From Triatoma infestans (taxonomy: Eukaryota; Arthropoda; Insecta; Hemiptera; Reduviidae), in assembly GCA_011037195.1 (NCBI GenBank), contig JAAEAF010006556.1:60398-124397 (forward strand): a stretch of 64,000 nt of DNA, in the 5' to 3' direction. Below, one piece after another: positions 33,291 through 44,256 of this stretch; position 1 is the stretch's first letter; each line of letters begins with the position of its first letter. Below the pieces are notes generated by a model, which worked only from the letters and a program-made list of their open reading frames with translations, was not told where the DNA came from and did not search any database. The position numbers and the translations under genes were made by a program.

Positions 33291-33477
33291 CTGTCAGACA
33301 GTGTGATAACACAGACTTGCATAGAGCAAATACAGTGTACTGAAGACAGTGTATTGTAGTTTATATATAGGTAGTTTATGTATGTAGTTTATATAGTTCA
33401 TATAAAAGTATATGTACAGAGTGTATCAACTGTATTTGCTCTGTGCAAGTCTATGATATTACACTGTCTGACAAAAC

Positions 33478-33520
33478 GCATCCTGAAGATGGGCAAACGC
33501 CCGAAACCGGTTGGTGACCA
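33478..33520 (+). ncRNA. Hammerhead-ribozyme-like motif, FB2 right arm
   Basis: Plus strand: GCAUC, CUGAAGA, U, GGGCA-AACGCCC, GAAA, CCGG, UU, GGUGACC. Stem II keeps 4 pairs. Stem I keeps 4 pairs with a U-G wobble where the other arm has U-A. UU instead of UC at the predicted cut still satisfies the UH rule. Confidence 0.55.
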
Positions 33521-33800
33521 CAAAAAGGAGCAGGCTATCTTGGAAAATGTCTCTGATGCTTTTCAGCTGTGCGGAACCAACCAACACGGAAAAATACCAC
33601 TTTACACAATAAATTTTTCAATTCAACAAATTTTGTTGACCAGTTTCTCGAAACCTGCTCTATATTTCTTTAAACTGAGTACACCATCTACACATATTAA
33701 GGAGAACTTCTATTACTATTGTATTTGTTCCGTGAAAATTCCTTTAATAAGGGTGTTTTGGTGATGTGAGATTCTCAACAATTTTTTTTAATTGTGGGAA

Positions 33801-34456
33801 CTGCACCCCATATGATTTTGTGGGACGACCTTCCAAAGCCTAGTTACGCTATTGATACAGATACAAACATGTAACCGGAGACTTTCCCGTTAACTCTCAA
33901 GTGAATACTTTTTCTTTTTTTAAAATACTAAAGACAATAGCAGTGCAGTTCCATTTGTATTATGCCTACATACTTTACTAACATAAATTTGTTTGTAATT
34001 CTAGTTATATGTAATACTATATGATGGTTGTATATTTAATATCAGCACTAACAATTGAAATGCTATTTTTATGCATAAATGTCCTTGATATTAATTTATT
34101 AACAATATACTTATAAATTTATTTGCTCTCTGGATATACTCTCTTCTTAAATGTATTAAAATCAAAAGCAACCCAGAATTAATTATTTCTGGTTTTTTTG
34201 TTGTTCTTGTACTAATTTTTTTATTTTATTTTTTTTAATCAGTTATCTAAACAATCTTAACATAAATCAGTGATGACCCTATTAACCTGGCCATGAGATA
34301 GTAACTATGTTTATCATTTGTTTTGCTTATAAGTCATTGAATTACATCCGGTTTGTACACTATTAATACAAAAACAACATATTGTTGACATTATTTTATA
34401 TTATCAATCAAATAGGACAACAATATTGTTAGATGAATAATATATTGATTTTTAAG
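33801..34456. other. No recognisable feature
   Basis: AT-rich spacer; nothing supportable. Confidence 0.45.
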
Positions 34457-34467
34457 AATATTCAAGG

Positions 34468-35323
34468 AAGTGATTCTGGTATGGGTTAAAGCCCACGTGG
34501 GCCTGGAGGGCAATGAGGAAGCTGATCGATTAGCAAAGGAGGCTGCTAAGGATAATGATCTACCTATCCTTTATTACCGGTATCCTAAATCCGAAATCAC
34601 TCGTTCTTGCTTGAAAAAAGTGTGGCAGAATGGGATCAACAATGGCACTCTTAATGGAGCAGAAACAAAACTATTTTTTCCACATGTGCAAAGCAGAATA
34701 AAGTTAAAACTGCCACTCACTCATGCCTTAACACAAATTTTCTCTGGGCATGGTCCCAATATGAAATATTTACAAAGGTTTCACATGGCTCTGCACCCTA
34801 TTGTCCTTACCAGGACACTATTTTCCAGGATGTACATCATGTTATGTTTGACTGTCCATTACTGGAGAGTAGTAGAGCCCAATTAGTCCGGCATATTACG
34901 CTATAAGGGGAAAGTTGGCCGATCCCAAGAAGGAAATTTATACAAGAAAATAACATTGAAATATTTAGTAAATTTGTAAATAACATGAATTTAGTACAAT
35001 TAGATAATTTATAATCTTTTCATCTTATCTGCATATTGTCATTGTTCATTTCTTCATATTGTTTTGTCTAATCATTACTCACATATTATTACTGTTTTAC
35101 TCACATTACTCATTAATCACATTACACACATACTATTGCTGTTTTTAGTTCAAATTTGTCACCTGAAACTATTTAATTTTCTTTTGTTAATCTGTGTACA
35201 TATTTATTTAAGTTACAGTTTATATTAATGTACTTTATTACATGTACTACCAAAGGTGCATGTAGAAAATGAACTCCCCAATGGTAGGGATACTACCAAA
35301 GGAAACAAATAAAAAATAATAAT
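34468..35323 (+). pseudogene. 5'-truncated non-LTR retrotransposon with 11-bp target duplication
   Basis: AATATTCAAGG flanks the element at 34457-34467 and 35324-35334. The frame opens in the last strand of RNase H: WVKAHVGLEGNEEADRLAKEAA has the usual H, GNE.AD and LAK residues. It continues through GHGPNMKYLQRFHM, shifts frame near 34795, and in the new frame shows C-x2-Y-Q and H-H-x4-D-C-P residues of the C-terminal zinc knuckle, ending at a TAA near 34905. A roughly 400-bp AT-rich 3' UTR ends in AATAAAAAATAATAAT. This is a clean target-primed insertion; the frameshift may be post-insertional. It has an RNase H domain, so it belongs to an I/R1/LOA-type clade rather than RTE. Confidence 0.85.
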
Positions 35324-35340
35324 AATATTCAAGGGTTCTA

Positions 35341-36180
35341 TTTACTAGTACTCCTAGTAGGAGGAAGTATTACGATCGTGTCATATTTTCAGAATTGAGA
35401 GGAAATACATATTTTGAGGTCATCTATGTACGAAAAAGTGGTTTCTAGAAATTGATCTCTGTATGTGTGTGTATGTGTGTGTGTGTGTGTGTGGTATCAG
35501 CATAACTCAAAAACAGAAAATGGTAGAAAGTTCAAACTTCATATTTAGTTTCAAGTACCTAACAATAAGATTTTGGCCAAAATCGGTCAACCGATTGTAT
35601 TATTATTTTACTTAATATTTTTTTTCTTTCCAGTTATTTGAGATTTTCTCAAACACGGCTCATACGATTTTCTTTTACTTTTCTTTGAAACATTTTTCTC
35701 CGGGGAAAAACATATAGGAGGGGGCAGGCGGTATGCTTTCCTCTAAAGTGTGGTATTAGTTTACTCTAAACGATTCTATATCATCCATATCAGATTAATT
35801 AGATTTAAATATGTTACCAAAATTCTGTGTTTGAAGAATATGGGTTGACCGGGATGTGCGACTTAATTAAACAATTTTTTTTTTTTTTCAGTTTTCTGCA
35901 ATTTTCTTACACCGAAAGGTTTCATTAAACTTTATGTAAGCACTCATTATTCATATAAGAGACTTATCACTTTTGTCTAACACTTTTTCCGAGAAAATTC
36001 ATTTAAGAGGAGAGTTTTTTGGGGAGGTTGAGATTATCCTTTCCTCAAAATTTGTTTCCTTTCTTCAAAACCTCCCACCCATGTAAATTGAAGACAATTA
36101 AACATCTAGTAAGAATAATATGTTAGGAGAGAATTAGTGTATTATAACTCTGCAAGTCTTGTGAGTGTTTCATATCGAAT
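35341..36180 (+). repeat. Family A repeat, near full length
   Basis: Head starts tactagtactcctagtaggagg with most of the first hairpin arm lost. (TG)n at about 35463-35492, two internal units with a G-rich cluster near 35718-35727, and tail ctctgcaagtcttgtgagtgtttcatatcgaat. Confidence 0.75.
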
Positions 36181-36244
36181 TTTTCAACAAATTTTATTCT
36201 AATTAATATTATTTAGATAATTAGAATTATGTAATAAATTGATT

Positions 36245-36375
36245 TAGCACTTTACCCGTAGAAATATTGCAAATACATAGTTTAAAGAAAATCTTTGGAG
36301 CCATTTTCTAGAAAATAACAGAAAAATAAAAAAATACCTTTCAGTAAAAACGCACTTCCGGTCGTCATCCGATTG
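36245..36375 (-). repeat. Family A fragment, inverted
   Basis: acatagtttaaagaaaatctttggagccattttctagaaaa followed by cgcacttccggtcg, a clear inverted unit boundary. Confidence 0.6.
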
Positions 36376-36784
36376 AATAACTAAGTGTTAATATTAGATT
36401 GAATGAATGATATAAGTGTTAATTTGCGAGCGAACGTATATATATATCAGTATTGTAGTTTAACTAGGTTAAACTAAAACATAGCGTATTTTTGGTTTCT
36501 CTCTTTCTAGGCCAATTTTAAAATTAATTTATACTGTTGATCCAATCCAAGTTTAATGTAAATATTTTTGTATGAATAACCAAGAATATAATCCATGTAA
36601 TCCACCATCTACAATATGTCTTCATAAATCATGCGGGAGTTAATTTGTAAATATATCCGGCAAACATATATATTAATGGTGTTGTGGTTTTTGTGATCAA
36701 AGGTTTTTTTTAATGCACTTTGTAATAATAAATATTTAATTCTTCAATGTCTGGTTTTGGTTAAAATGATGTTAAACTACCTAC
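36376..36784. other. No recognisable feature
   Basis: AT-rich spacer with a short TA-repeat near 36439-36447. Confidence 0.4.
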
Positions 36785-37156
36785 TGCATTTGTTTCACCT
36801 TTTCGAAATTGTGTTTTCATCGGAAATAAAAAACGATAAATCGCAGAAAGTTCAAACTTGACATTTCGTTTAGCTCCTATAAGGGAGCACAACAATAAGG
36901 ATTTGGTCAAATCGCTAAAACCACAGAACTACCAACTCAAAGATGTATGAATTTCACGGATTAGTTTTATTGGAATTTTCTCTAAAGAAAATGGAATCAA
37001 TTATTTTTCTCTTTTCCGACAAAAAACGTTCTAATAGCGGTCTAAGGTTTAGGGGTATGACTGTAAGGATTTCATCTAGATGCCATTTAAGTATATTAAA
37101 CGATACCGTCAACTGTATCATTTTAATAATAATTATTTGTGCCATGTTAGTTAGTA
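36785..37156 (+). repeat. Family A fragment ending at the mariner insertion
   Basis: tcgaaattgtgttttcatcggaaat, then cgataaatcgcagaaagttcaaacttgac (head) and part of one internal unit. The transposon starts 2 bp after its end. Confidence 0.55.
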
Positions 37157-37158
37157 TA

Positions 37159-37687
37159 TAGGGTGACCAGAGTTATATGCTCCACCCACTTTTTTTTTAA
37201 ACGGCGGGAAATTTCGAAAAAATAGAAAACACGTATTTAATCATTTTTAGTCTAGTTTATTTTCAGTGATTGATCCATTTTTTTATACCCCAATATCCCG
37301 AGATACAGCATCCAACTTTTTTTTTTCAAATGGAACATTATATTTTTTTTTGCATATTTTTATAGTAATTGAGCCTCAAAAAAAAATAAAAAATTTAAAA
37401 TCGGTTAGGTTTTTCAAAAGTTATGGTAATTTAAAATATGAAAAACAAATTTCAGTTTAATGTCAAAATTACCTTATTTTTTCTTTAAAGAAGCTCTTCA
37501 AACTGGGCACCATCAATGGATAGGCAAGCCAAAGCTCTGGACTCCCACGCTCTGTTTGTAGCAGCACTTAGGTGGCAAAGTCAACATCTAGGCAGGCTAG
37601 AGTTATTCGACGTTCCAGATCTTCGACTGAAGCCACAGGATTAAGGTTACTGTACACTTTATTTTTTAGATATCCTCACAAAAAATG
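37159..37687 (+). repeat. Left inverted arm of the mariner-type element
   Basis: Outer end gggtgaccagagttatatgc; inner end cagtgtac/gatatcctcacaaaaaat. It differs from the complement of the right arm by scattered substitutions (for example ggattaagg versus ggattaagg with cag/cgg beside it) and homopolymer lengths. Contains, in antisense, the transposase C-terminal codons and the stop. Confidence 0.88.
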
Positions 37688-38225
37688 CACAATTTTATGG
37701 ACTGATGAATCAAAGTTTACCAACAATGGCCTTCTTAATCGTTGGAACTTTAGAATATGGGCAGAAGAAAATCCACAAGTTACCTTCGCCACACGCCATC
37801 AGGTTGTTTTTTCTACAAACGTTTGGTGTGGAGTTTTAGGAAACCAACTAATCGGCCCATACTTCTACAGAGGGAACTTAACTGGTGAAAGGTATCTAAC
37901 TTTTTTAAGAGACATTTTGCCAGTTCTGCTTGAAGATGTTCCTCTAAAACGTCGGCTAGATATGTATTTTCAACAAGATGGTTGCCCGGCACATAATGCG
38001 AGAGTTGTTCGACGTTACCTGGACAGAAATTTCCACGAAAAGTGGTTAGGAACTCATGGTCCGATCCAATGGCCACCTCGACCTCCGGACTTAACCCCAA
38101 TGGACTATTTTTTGTGGGGATATCTAAAAAATGAAGTGTACAGTAACCTTAATCCCGTGGCTTCAGTCGAAGATCTGGAACGTCGAATAACTCTAGCCTG
38201 CTTAGATGTTGACTTTGCCACCTAA
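37572..38225 (+). pseudogene. Damaged mariner-type transposase, chimeric N-terminus
   Basis: 217-codon open frame. Residues 1-38 come from the inverted left arm and are therefore antisense sequence, not transposase. Residues 39-180 are the catalytic core: WTDES (D45), FQQDGCPAHNA (D136) and PPDLTPMDYFLWGYLK (D178). The spacing gives 41 residues between the second and third D, as in the DD41D (rosa-like) group of the IS630-Tc1-mariner superfamily. A premature stop follows VDFAT. The expected end, VDGAQFEQLL and a TAA at 38306-38308, lies downstream in another frame, so there is at least one frameshift plus a stop. The helix-turn-helix DNA-binding domains are missing. The three acidic residues are intact but the protein should not be able to bind ends. 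Confidence 0.85.
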
Positions 38226-38639
38226 GTGCTGCTACAAACAGAGCGTGCGAGTCCAGAGCTTTGGCTTGCCTATCCGTTGATGGTGCCCAGTTTGAACAGC
38301 TTCTTTAAAAAAAAAATAAGGTAATTTTGACATTAAACTGAAATTTGTTTTTCATATTTTAAATTACCATAACTTTTGAAAAACCTAACCGATTTAAATT
38401 TTTTTTTTTTTTTTTTTTTAGAGGCTCAAGTACTATAAAAATATGCAAAAAAAAATATAATGTTCCATTTGAAAAAAAAAAGTTGGATGCTGTATCTCGG
38501 GATATTGGGGTTTAAAAAAATGGATCAATCACTGAAAATAAACTAGACTAAAAATGATTAAATACGTGTTTTCTATTTTTTCGAAATTTCCCGCCGTTTA
38601 AAAAAAAAGTGGGTGGAGCATATAACTCTGGTCACCCTG
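38112..38639 (+). repeat. Right inverted arm of the mariner-type element
   Basis: Starts within the LWGYLKNEVY codons and runs through the true stop (38306-38308) and 330 bp of AT-rich non-coding TIR to ctctggtcaccctg. A T-run of about 21 at 38399-38420 replaces a shorter A-run region in the left arm. Confidence 0.88.
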
Positions 38640-38779
38640 TATGTACCAGTTGAAGCGACTGTAGACAGGAAATGGACAGTGTTGTCTGCAAGAACAGTGC
38701 CGAGGCTGACAATGCGCTGAGTGAAGGCTCAATGACCATACGATGTTGACACGCCTTATAAACAAAAAAAAAAATTAAT

Positions 38780-39056
38780 TGTGTTGCCGTGAATTCCAAG
38801 AAAACCGGTTGACTGGAAATACGATTTTACTGAATATGTTTTCTGCGAATCTCTGATTTTTTTTGGAAAACACAATCCGAATTTTTTTTAAACTTTTTAT
38901 GAGAAAATGCATTTTTTTAATTATAATTTTTGTTTCCACATCTATATTATGTTGATGGCAACTAAATCTTGAGTGAAAATTCCAAATTTGAGGAAAATCT
39001 CTCAATATCTAATAATTTTATTAAGTAAGAGAAAGACGTATTTCTTTTCACATCTC
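38780..39056 (+). repeat. Family A internal unit and tail
   Basis: gaattccaagaaaaccggttgactggaaat, part of a unit, then aagtaagagaaagacg and a degraded 3' hairpin. It may be the continuation of 36785-37156 across the transposon, but about 140 bp of unrelated sequence (38642-38779) lies between. Confidence 0.6.
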
Positions 39057-39499
39057 TTTTTTTTTAAAAAAACAACCACTTAAATCTTCATTAATGTCCT
39101 TTTGAAAATTTATTAAATATATAAAATTCCGGTTTGGACAAATTTTGGCTGATGATAAAAATAGTTTGTTTATAAATAAATAAACAAAAAGAGAAATTTT
39201 ATCTACAGCTTTTATAAGAGATTTGATTTTTATTTTAGTATTTATTATATTAAAATAAAAGTTCAACTTTTCCCCATAAATTATGGGAAAGTGAAGATGT
39301 AAAATTTAAATTTTACGCCTAATCTGTTGTTTATTATATTGTGATATACAGATTTGATTTTCTCCTTTCATTAAGCAATCTAGTTAAAACAGTCGTATTA
39401 TCTGATTTATCTAGAAGCTGATGTTAAATGTAATATAGTGACGTATTCTCTTGGGAAACGTTTGCTCTCAGTGGGAATAGCTGTCCAAATATATTATAT
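39057..39499. other. No recognisable feature
   Basis: AT-rich; includes the short palindrome gtgaagatgtaaaatttaaattttacgcc near 39291. Nothing more. Confidence 0.4.
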
Positions 39500-40340
39500 A
39501 TAGCAATAAGTCTGCTGTGGGTTTTCTTCTGAGAAAATTTCTTAGAACCAATAACTTACTCAGATTTTCGGAATTAAGTTTTCCAAGGAAATACATATTT
39601 TGAGGTCCTCTGAGTTCGAAACAAGTGGATCTACTTGAAATTAGTCCCTCTGTATGTATTTTAGAGTATAATTCAAAAACAAAAAGCAAAATTAGTAGGA
39701 AGCTAATCTTTCATTTGATTATCATCAGGTTATCGGTTAAAATTTCTTATGCGAAAGTTACCACTTTATTTATTTATTTTTGCACCACCAGTTAGTCTTC
39801 GAAACATTTTTTTTCATTTCGAGAAAATTGATTTGAAATGGGTGCTGGAGAAGTGACATTGAAAGAAAAGTTCTGGAAAAGGGAATTCCTCCTTCTGTAG
39901 TGAATTTCACTATAATTCAAGGTTTGTACCACTTACTTATATAAAATGTTAATGGGAATTAAATAAGTTGCTGTTATTTCGATTTGAAGAAAATCAATTG
40001 GCACAAAGTATGAAATTCCTGAAAGGTTTACCTTTTTTCAGATTTTCGCGAATTTTCATGGCCATACCCAGTGGGTTTCTTTAAATTTATTATACTAATT
40101 ACTTCTACATAAAGATCTATCAATTTTGCTTGAAACTTTTTTTCTTTCGTTATGAGAAAATTTGATTTTAGGAGGTCCTGGGAAGATTTGGGACATATGA
40201 AGTGCAATTTCTTACAGTTCAGGTTCCCCAACTTGTATTATATTGAAGACAACGAAATATTTCAAATTTGAAGCAAATTTATCATTTATAAAAATAGAAT
40301 TTTAGTTTAATCTTCTACTTTGTTCACTAAAGTTTATTGG
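39500..40340 (+). repeat. Family A repeat, old and diverged
   Basis: Head (tttgaggtcctctgagttcg near 39600), weak internal units (gaaaattgatttgaaatgggtgc near 39823; aagaaaatcaattggc near 39987), no hairpin ends and no TG tract. It is recognised only by the order of several short blocks. Confidence 0.45.
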
Positions 40341-41989
40341 GAAAAGTATAATTGCACCTTCAAATTTTGTATAATTATGAACTGCAGTTTCATTAATTGA
40401 GATGTAGTCACAATTAACAACTACAAATGAAATTGCAGTTGCTTTGCAGTTTTATCATTTTTTTCAACTAAAGTAGTTGAAGTCTGAAACCCGTAACTAC
40501 AAGAAATAACTTGTCGGCAGTCTAAGACGCTCTTTGTAAGTCTAAAAAGGCCTATTATTAAGATGCTGCTGTGTCTTTCACACAATTCTGGCTCATGCTC
40601 AGACCCCTTTTTGTCCAGAAGAAGAAAATACCCAACCTGACATGATAATATGATAACATGACAACACCTTTTATGACAGATAACTTCAGTTGTGAGGATA
40701 TTATGTTCAGGACTTTTGTTCGGAACAGGATATCTGTGGAAGAGCTTAGGCTAGCTCTTTTTTGAGTTATGGTCCTGTTTGTTTGTTCGGACTGCAGTGA
40801 ATCTTAGATGTGTTAGACCCGGGTCTGGAATTTTGTTGTTTTTCTGTAACTGTATGGGTCCACTGGAGTTTTGGATAGCATAGGATTTCGTCCCGCCACA
40901 CAACGAATAATTGTAATCTACTTGTACGTAATTAGTATCTAATTGTCGTTGTAATTAGTAAAAACTCTCGATTATAACTTCTCACATCTTAATTTTTTTT
41001 TTTTACTATATATTCTAATTTATTTATTTATTTCCTAGGTACTTCTTAATTCTAGCTTATTTATTTAAATTACTAGTTAATAATTTTCTAAATACTAGTT
41101 GTAATTTTACAATCCAGCTATAACTTCATTAGTTATAAAAAAAATCATTGCAATAATAACTACCAACTATATTTTGTAATTGTTAGTTGTAACTGCTTAT
41201 CTAGAAAATATAATTTAGAAATATATTTGACTACTCTTTTAGTTAACTACTGCTTTTTAGTTAACTACTGCTCAACCTGTTACTAACTAGGATGGATATG
41301 TTTTAACTAAGTCTTTGTTGATATAACGGTCCACACAATGTAAATAGATAACCTGTTACTATTCTGTCTTTTCTTTTTGAAACTAGATAAAATTATTATG
41401 CTGTTTGAAGTATTATTAAGTTTATTTGTAGGATAAAATACAGAAATTTTACGCATTACAGAAAAGAAGATCTATATCGCTTATTTACTAAAAATTATAC
41501 TGAGTCGGTATATATCAAAGTTATTGTGAAATTCCTATAATAATAGTTTTACTACATATCTAGTTGCACTTTCACTAGTTAAAGAAAAACATTGTAACTT
41601 ATAACACTTTTTACATTTATAGTTATAAATCATTGTGAAAGCAAAAATGTCCATTGTTAAAATAATAAATAAAAGTAACATTTTTACATTATTTTTTTTT
41701 TTAAATACTGATATAAAAATACACATTTTATTTTAATTTAAACTTTCATTTACCCCCCATTTCTGGAGCTTCTATTTTTATCAATATAGTTAGCATTATT
41801 TTCATTTTTAATACAACATAAAAATAGGAAATTTAGTGTTCATGATGTACGTGTACTCCCTTATACAAATACAGGGAGGACTTTTCACGTTAATATGTAA
41901 ACGAAGCTAAATTATTACTGAGTCTAATCTTGTGTGAACGTTAAATATTTACGTAGTTATAATTGACAAACTTTCTTGAACATGGAATT
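40341..41989. other. Spacer enriched in TAGTTAAC/AGTTGTAA words
   Basis: No gene seen. Between about 40390 and 41290 short words such as actagttaataa, agttgtaa and ttttagttaactactgct (twice in tandem near 41257-41277) recur on both strands. It may be an ancient decayed repeat that I cannot name. Confidence 0.35.
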
Positions 41990-42330
41990 CTTACTTAATA
42001 GTAGGAGAATTTTGAACCATAGTTCGAAACAAGTCGTTTAAGAGAACCTGTCCTCCAAGCTTCCCCCAGAATCCCTTGAAAATAAATTTTCCTTGGGAAA
42101 AAAAGTTCCAAACAAAATTGATAGGTGTAGTCAGTTTGGAAAACTCAGAGACAATAAATATGTCAGTGTCGAGAAAAATCGCAGAACAATGAAAAAAAGA
42201 AAACCATTCATTAAAATTGCCCATCCGGTCAGCCAATTTTCTTCGAAACTCGAAATTTTGGAGACAAACTTAAATCTCACCAACTTTAAGATGGGTTATT
42301 ACTGACACAAATGTGGATATACAATGAAAT
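41990..42330 (-). repeat. Family A fragment, inverted
   Basis: Inverted unit sequence (tcctccaagcttcccccagaatccc, ccttgggaaaaaaagttccaaacaaaattgatagg, then catccggtcagccaattttcttcgaaactcg). Confidence 0.6.
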
Positions 42331-42450
42331 CAATTTTGACGAAAGCCATTTGTCATCCCAACCTCAGGAGCTCTCATAAATGATTTTTTTTCTTCGAAAA
42401 AAATGGTTAAAATTAATGGAGAGGCTCCAGTAGGTACATAGACTGTAAAC

Positions 42451-43270
42451 AAAAAAAATCCGGTTTGAAACACTCATATGACTTTCTCTTAATGGAGTTG
42501 AAATTGAGATTTTTAATTGATAAAATTTTTTCAAACTTGTAATTTGTATTAAATGTTTATTTATTTTCAGTTTTATATCAATGGGAGGGGAATCTAAACT
42601 TTAATGAAATGACTTTTTTTTGGAGGAAAGCATGACCACCCCTCTCCACCAAAACTTCTTTAAATGAATTGCTCGGTAAGAAGTTTCAAACAAAAGTGAT
42701 AGATTCATAGCTAGTATACCAATCCGTCGGTTTTTTTTATTACGGAGAAAAACTGAATAAACTGTTAATTAAAATCCCCTTCCGGTTTACAGACGTCTTC
42801 AAACTCAGAATTTTGGCTACTTATTTATTTCTAATTAGTATTGTTCACATTATAGAATTGTATAATAAAATGAAATAGTACTTTGGAGGAAAACATAAAT
42901 ACTACCTCACCACCTCAGACAACCCCGTTAAGTGACTGTTCCCGGAGAAATGTTTCAAATAAAACTTGTAACTCTTTATATGTGCAGTTTACATTGAATG
43001 TTTAAAGAAAATCGTTGGAGCCGTTTTCGAGAAAATTGTAAAACAAAACTGTGGAAAATCTATTCATTGCAGTGGTACTTTCGGTTGATTGATTTGGCTG
43101 AAACCCTTATTGTCGGGTCCGCTGATTCACTTAGGAACTATATCAACTTTGAACATTCTGCGATTTTACCATTTTTGAGTTATGCTGACCACATGACACA
43201 CAGAGAGACCAATTTCTGTAAAACACTTTTTTCAGACTCAGTGGAAGTTTCGCGAGTAGTAAGAGAAAGT
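42451..43270 (-). repeat. Family A repeat, near full length, inverted
   Basis: aatccggtttgaaacactcatatgactttctctt is the inverted 3' hairpin and tail. Two inverted units follow (cgtcggttttttttattacgg near 42724; tttaaagaaaatcgttggagcc near 43001), then the head without a CA tract (acatgacacacagagag), and gtagtaagagaaagt at 43257-43270. Confidence 0.8.
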
Positions 43271-43284
43271 AATCAAACAGAAAA

Positions 43285-43615
43285 ATTCATTCGGAAAAGT
43301 AGTACTTTCGATTTTGACCAAAATTTGATTTATATAACCCCCTAAAAAAAGCAGTAAAATCACAGTTGTGAACGGATTTTCATTGAAACCTTCATGTCGG
43401 AGGATCAAAGTGATATTTAAGATCAAATTTGTGGTTCCTGCGATTTACTGCTTTTTGAGATATTCTAAGCTCACTGTTATACTCACGTATAGACCCAGAC
43501 CATTCGCTAAAAATGATTTTTTTAAAAGATTCTTGGGGACCTTTCTACAACATCCAGTAAATAGTCAATTTAAAAAATCTGGCATGAATGCAATAATACT
43601 TCCTTCTAAAACTGT
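43285..43615 (-). repeat. Family A head plus partial unit, inverted
   Basis: Inverted head blocks (cattcgctaaaaatgattttttt, caatttaaaaaatctggc, gcaataatacttcct) directly behind the previous inverted copy. Confidence 0.55.
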
Positions 43616-43646
43616 TTACAAATAGATTGTATTTATCAGAATAGAT

Positions 43647-43741
43647 ATAGTTTCTTCAACAAAAAGTAAATACGTAGTAAGCAAGTACATAACTATTCAC
43701 AATAGTTTCTTCAACAAAAAGTAAATACGTAGTAAGCAAGA
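43647..43741. repeat. Tandem duplication, 56-bp period
   Basis: The 39-bp block starting atagtttcttcaacaaaaag and ending tagtaagcaag is present twice without mismatch (about 43647-43685 and 43703-43741), separated by 17 bp. It is a recent local duplication. Confidence 0.8.
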
Positions 43742-44256
43742 AAGTACATATTTAGTCTTTTTACAGATCAAACTAAATTTAGTAACCAATTATCCTCGGA
43801 AATAAAATTTCAATTATCCGCAGTAATGTTTAATATGCGTCGCTAGGAACATTGTTCTTAAATTTATGGTCTTAAGTTAGAGTAAGATTAAATTGCTTTA
43901 ACCTTTTTTTTCTTTTCATTTAATTTTTAATTTGAAATGAAAAAAAAAATGCTACGTAAATTTTAACGGATAATCATTTTCTGAAAAATAAGTTGTTTTT
44001 TTTAATCCGTGGGTTTTTTTCATTAATTTATTACCTCTTTTTAATTTTTATTAGTGCAGTAGATGACATTTTTGGCAATTATCCATTAAAAAATGTAATT
44101 ATTATTTTTTGCTACAAGTGATTAATTTCCACTGGGTATATGTGTAGTATTATGTATTATATTTCGTTATGTACATTATATACAGTCTAATACTACTTGA
44201 TTGTACTAATACTGTTCCTTGTATTGGGATATATTAACTTAACCAAATTTTATAGA
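43742..44256. other. No recognisable feature
   Basis: AT-rich spacer with homopolymer runs; nothing supportable. Confidence 0.4.

Larger units (their letters stand above)
33207..33585. mobile_element. Foldback element FB2 carrying two hammerhead-like motifs
   Basis: Inserted in a family A head: ACGGAAAAA flanks it at about 33197-33205 and 33586-33594. Arms of about 130 bp (tcagagacattttccgtgatagcctg...gcccatcttcagga) are inverted around an AT-rich centre with gtagtttat repeats near 33350-33400. The right end has an extra unpaired tail of about 30 bp (cagctgtgcggaaccaacca) not found at the left end. It has no coding capacity. Same family as 8709-8982 and 50395-50743. Confidence 0.75.
32956..33800 (+). 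repeat. Family A repeat split by foldback FB2
   Basis: ttctcttactgg start with rearranged hairpin (ggaagaggaagt), head with (TC)n at about 33091-33104 instead of (TG)n. The conserved ctgtcaaaattcctcaa is interrupted at 33206 by FB2 and resumes at about 33595 (taccactttac). One internal unit follows. The 3' hairpin end is missing. Confidence 0.7.
37159..38639 (+). mobile_element. Tc1/mariner-type transposon with about 528-bp inverted arms
   Basis: Flanked by TA on both sides (37157-37158 and 38640-38641). The ends read (T/C)AGGGTGACCAGAGTTATA. The inverted arms, 37159-about 37687 and about 38112-38639, agree at nearly every position and meet a unique core of only about 425 bp. Each arm includes the outer non-coding TIR and about 195 bp of the transposase 3' coding region, so the left arm carries the transposase C-terminus backwards. 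The normal 5' part of the gene (DNA-binding region) is absent. By structure this is a rearranged, probably non-autonomous derivative of a DD41D-type element. Confidence 0.9.

Noticed and set aside
37813..38100. Minus-strand 95-codon frame inside the transposase
   Set aside because: Shadow of the plus-strand transposase catalytic core.
40390..41290. CRISPR-like or satellite array of TAGTTAAC words
   Set aside because: The words recur without regular spacing or spacer structure; low-complexity AT-rich sequence is a sufficient explanation.
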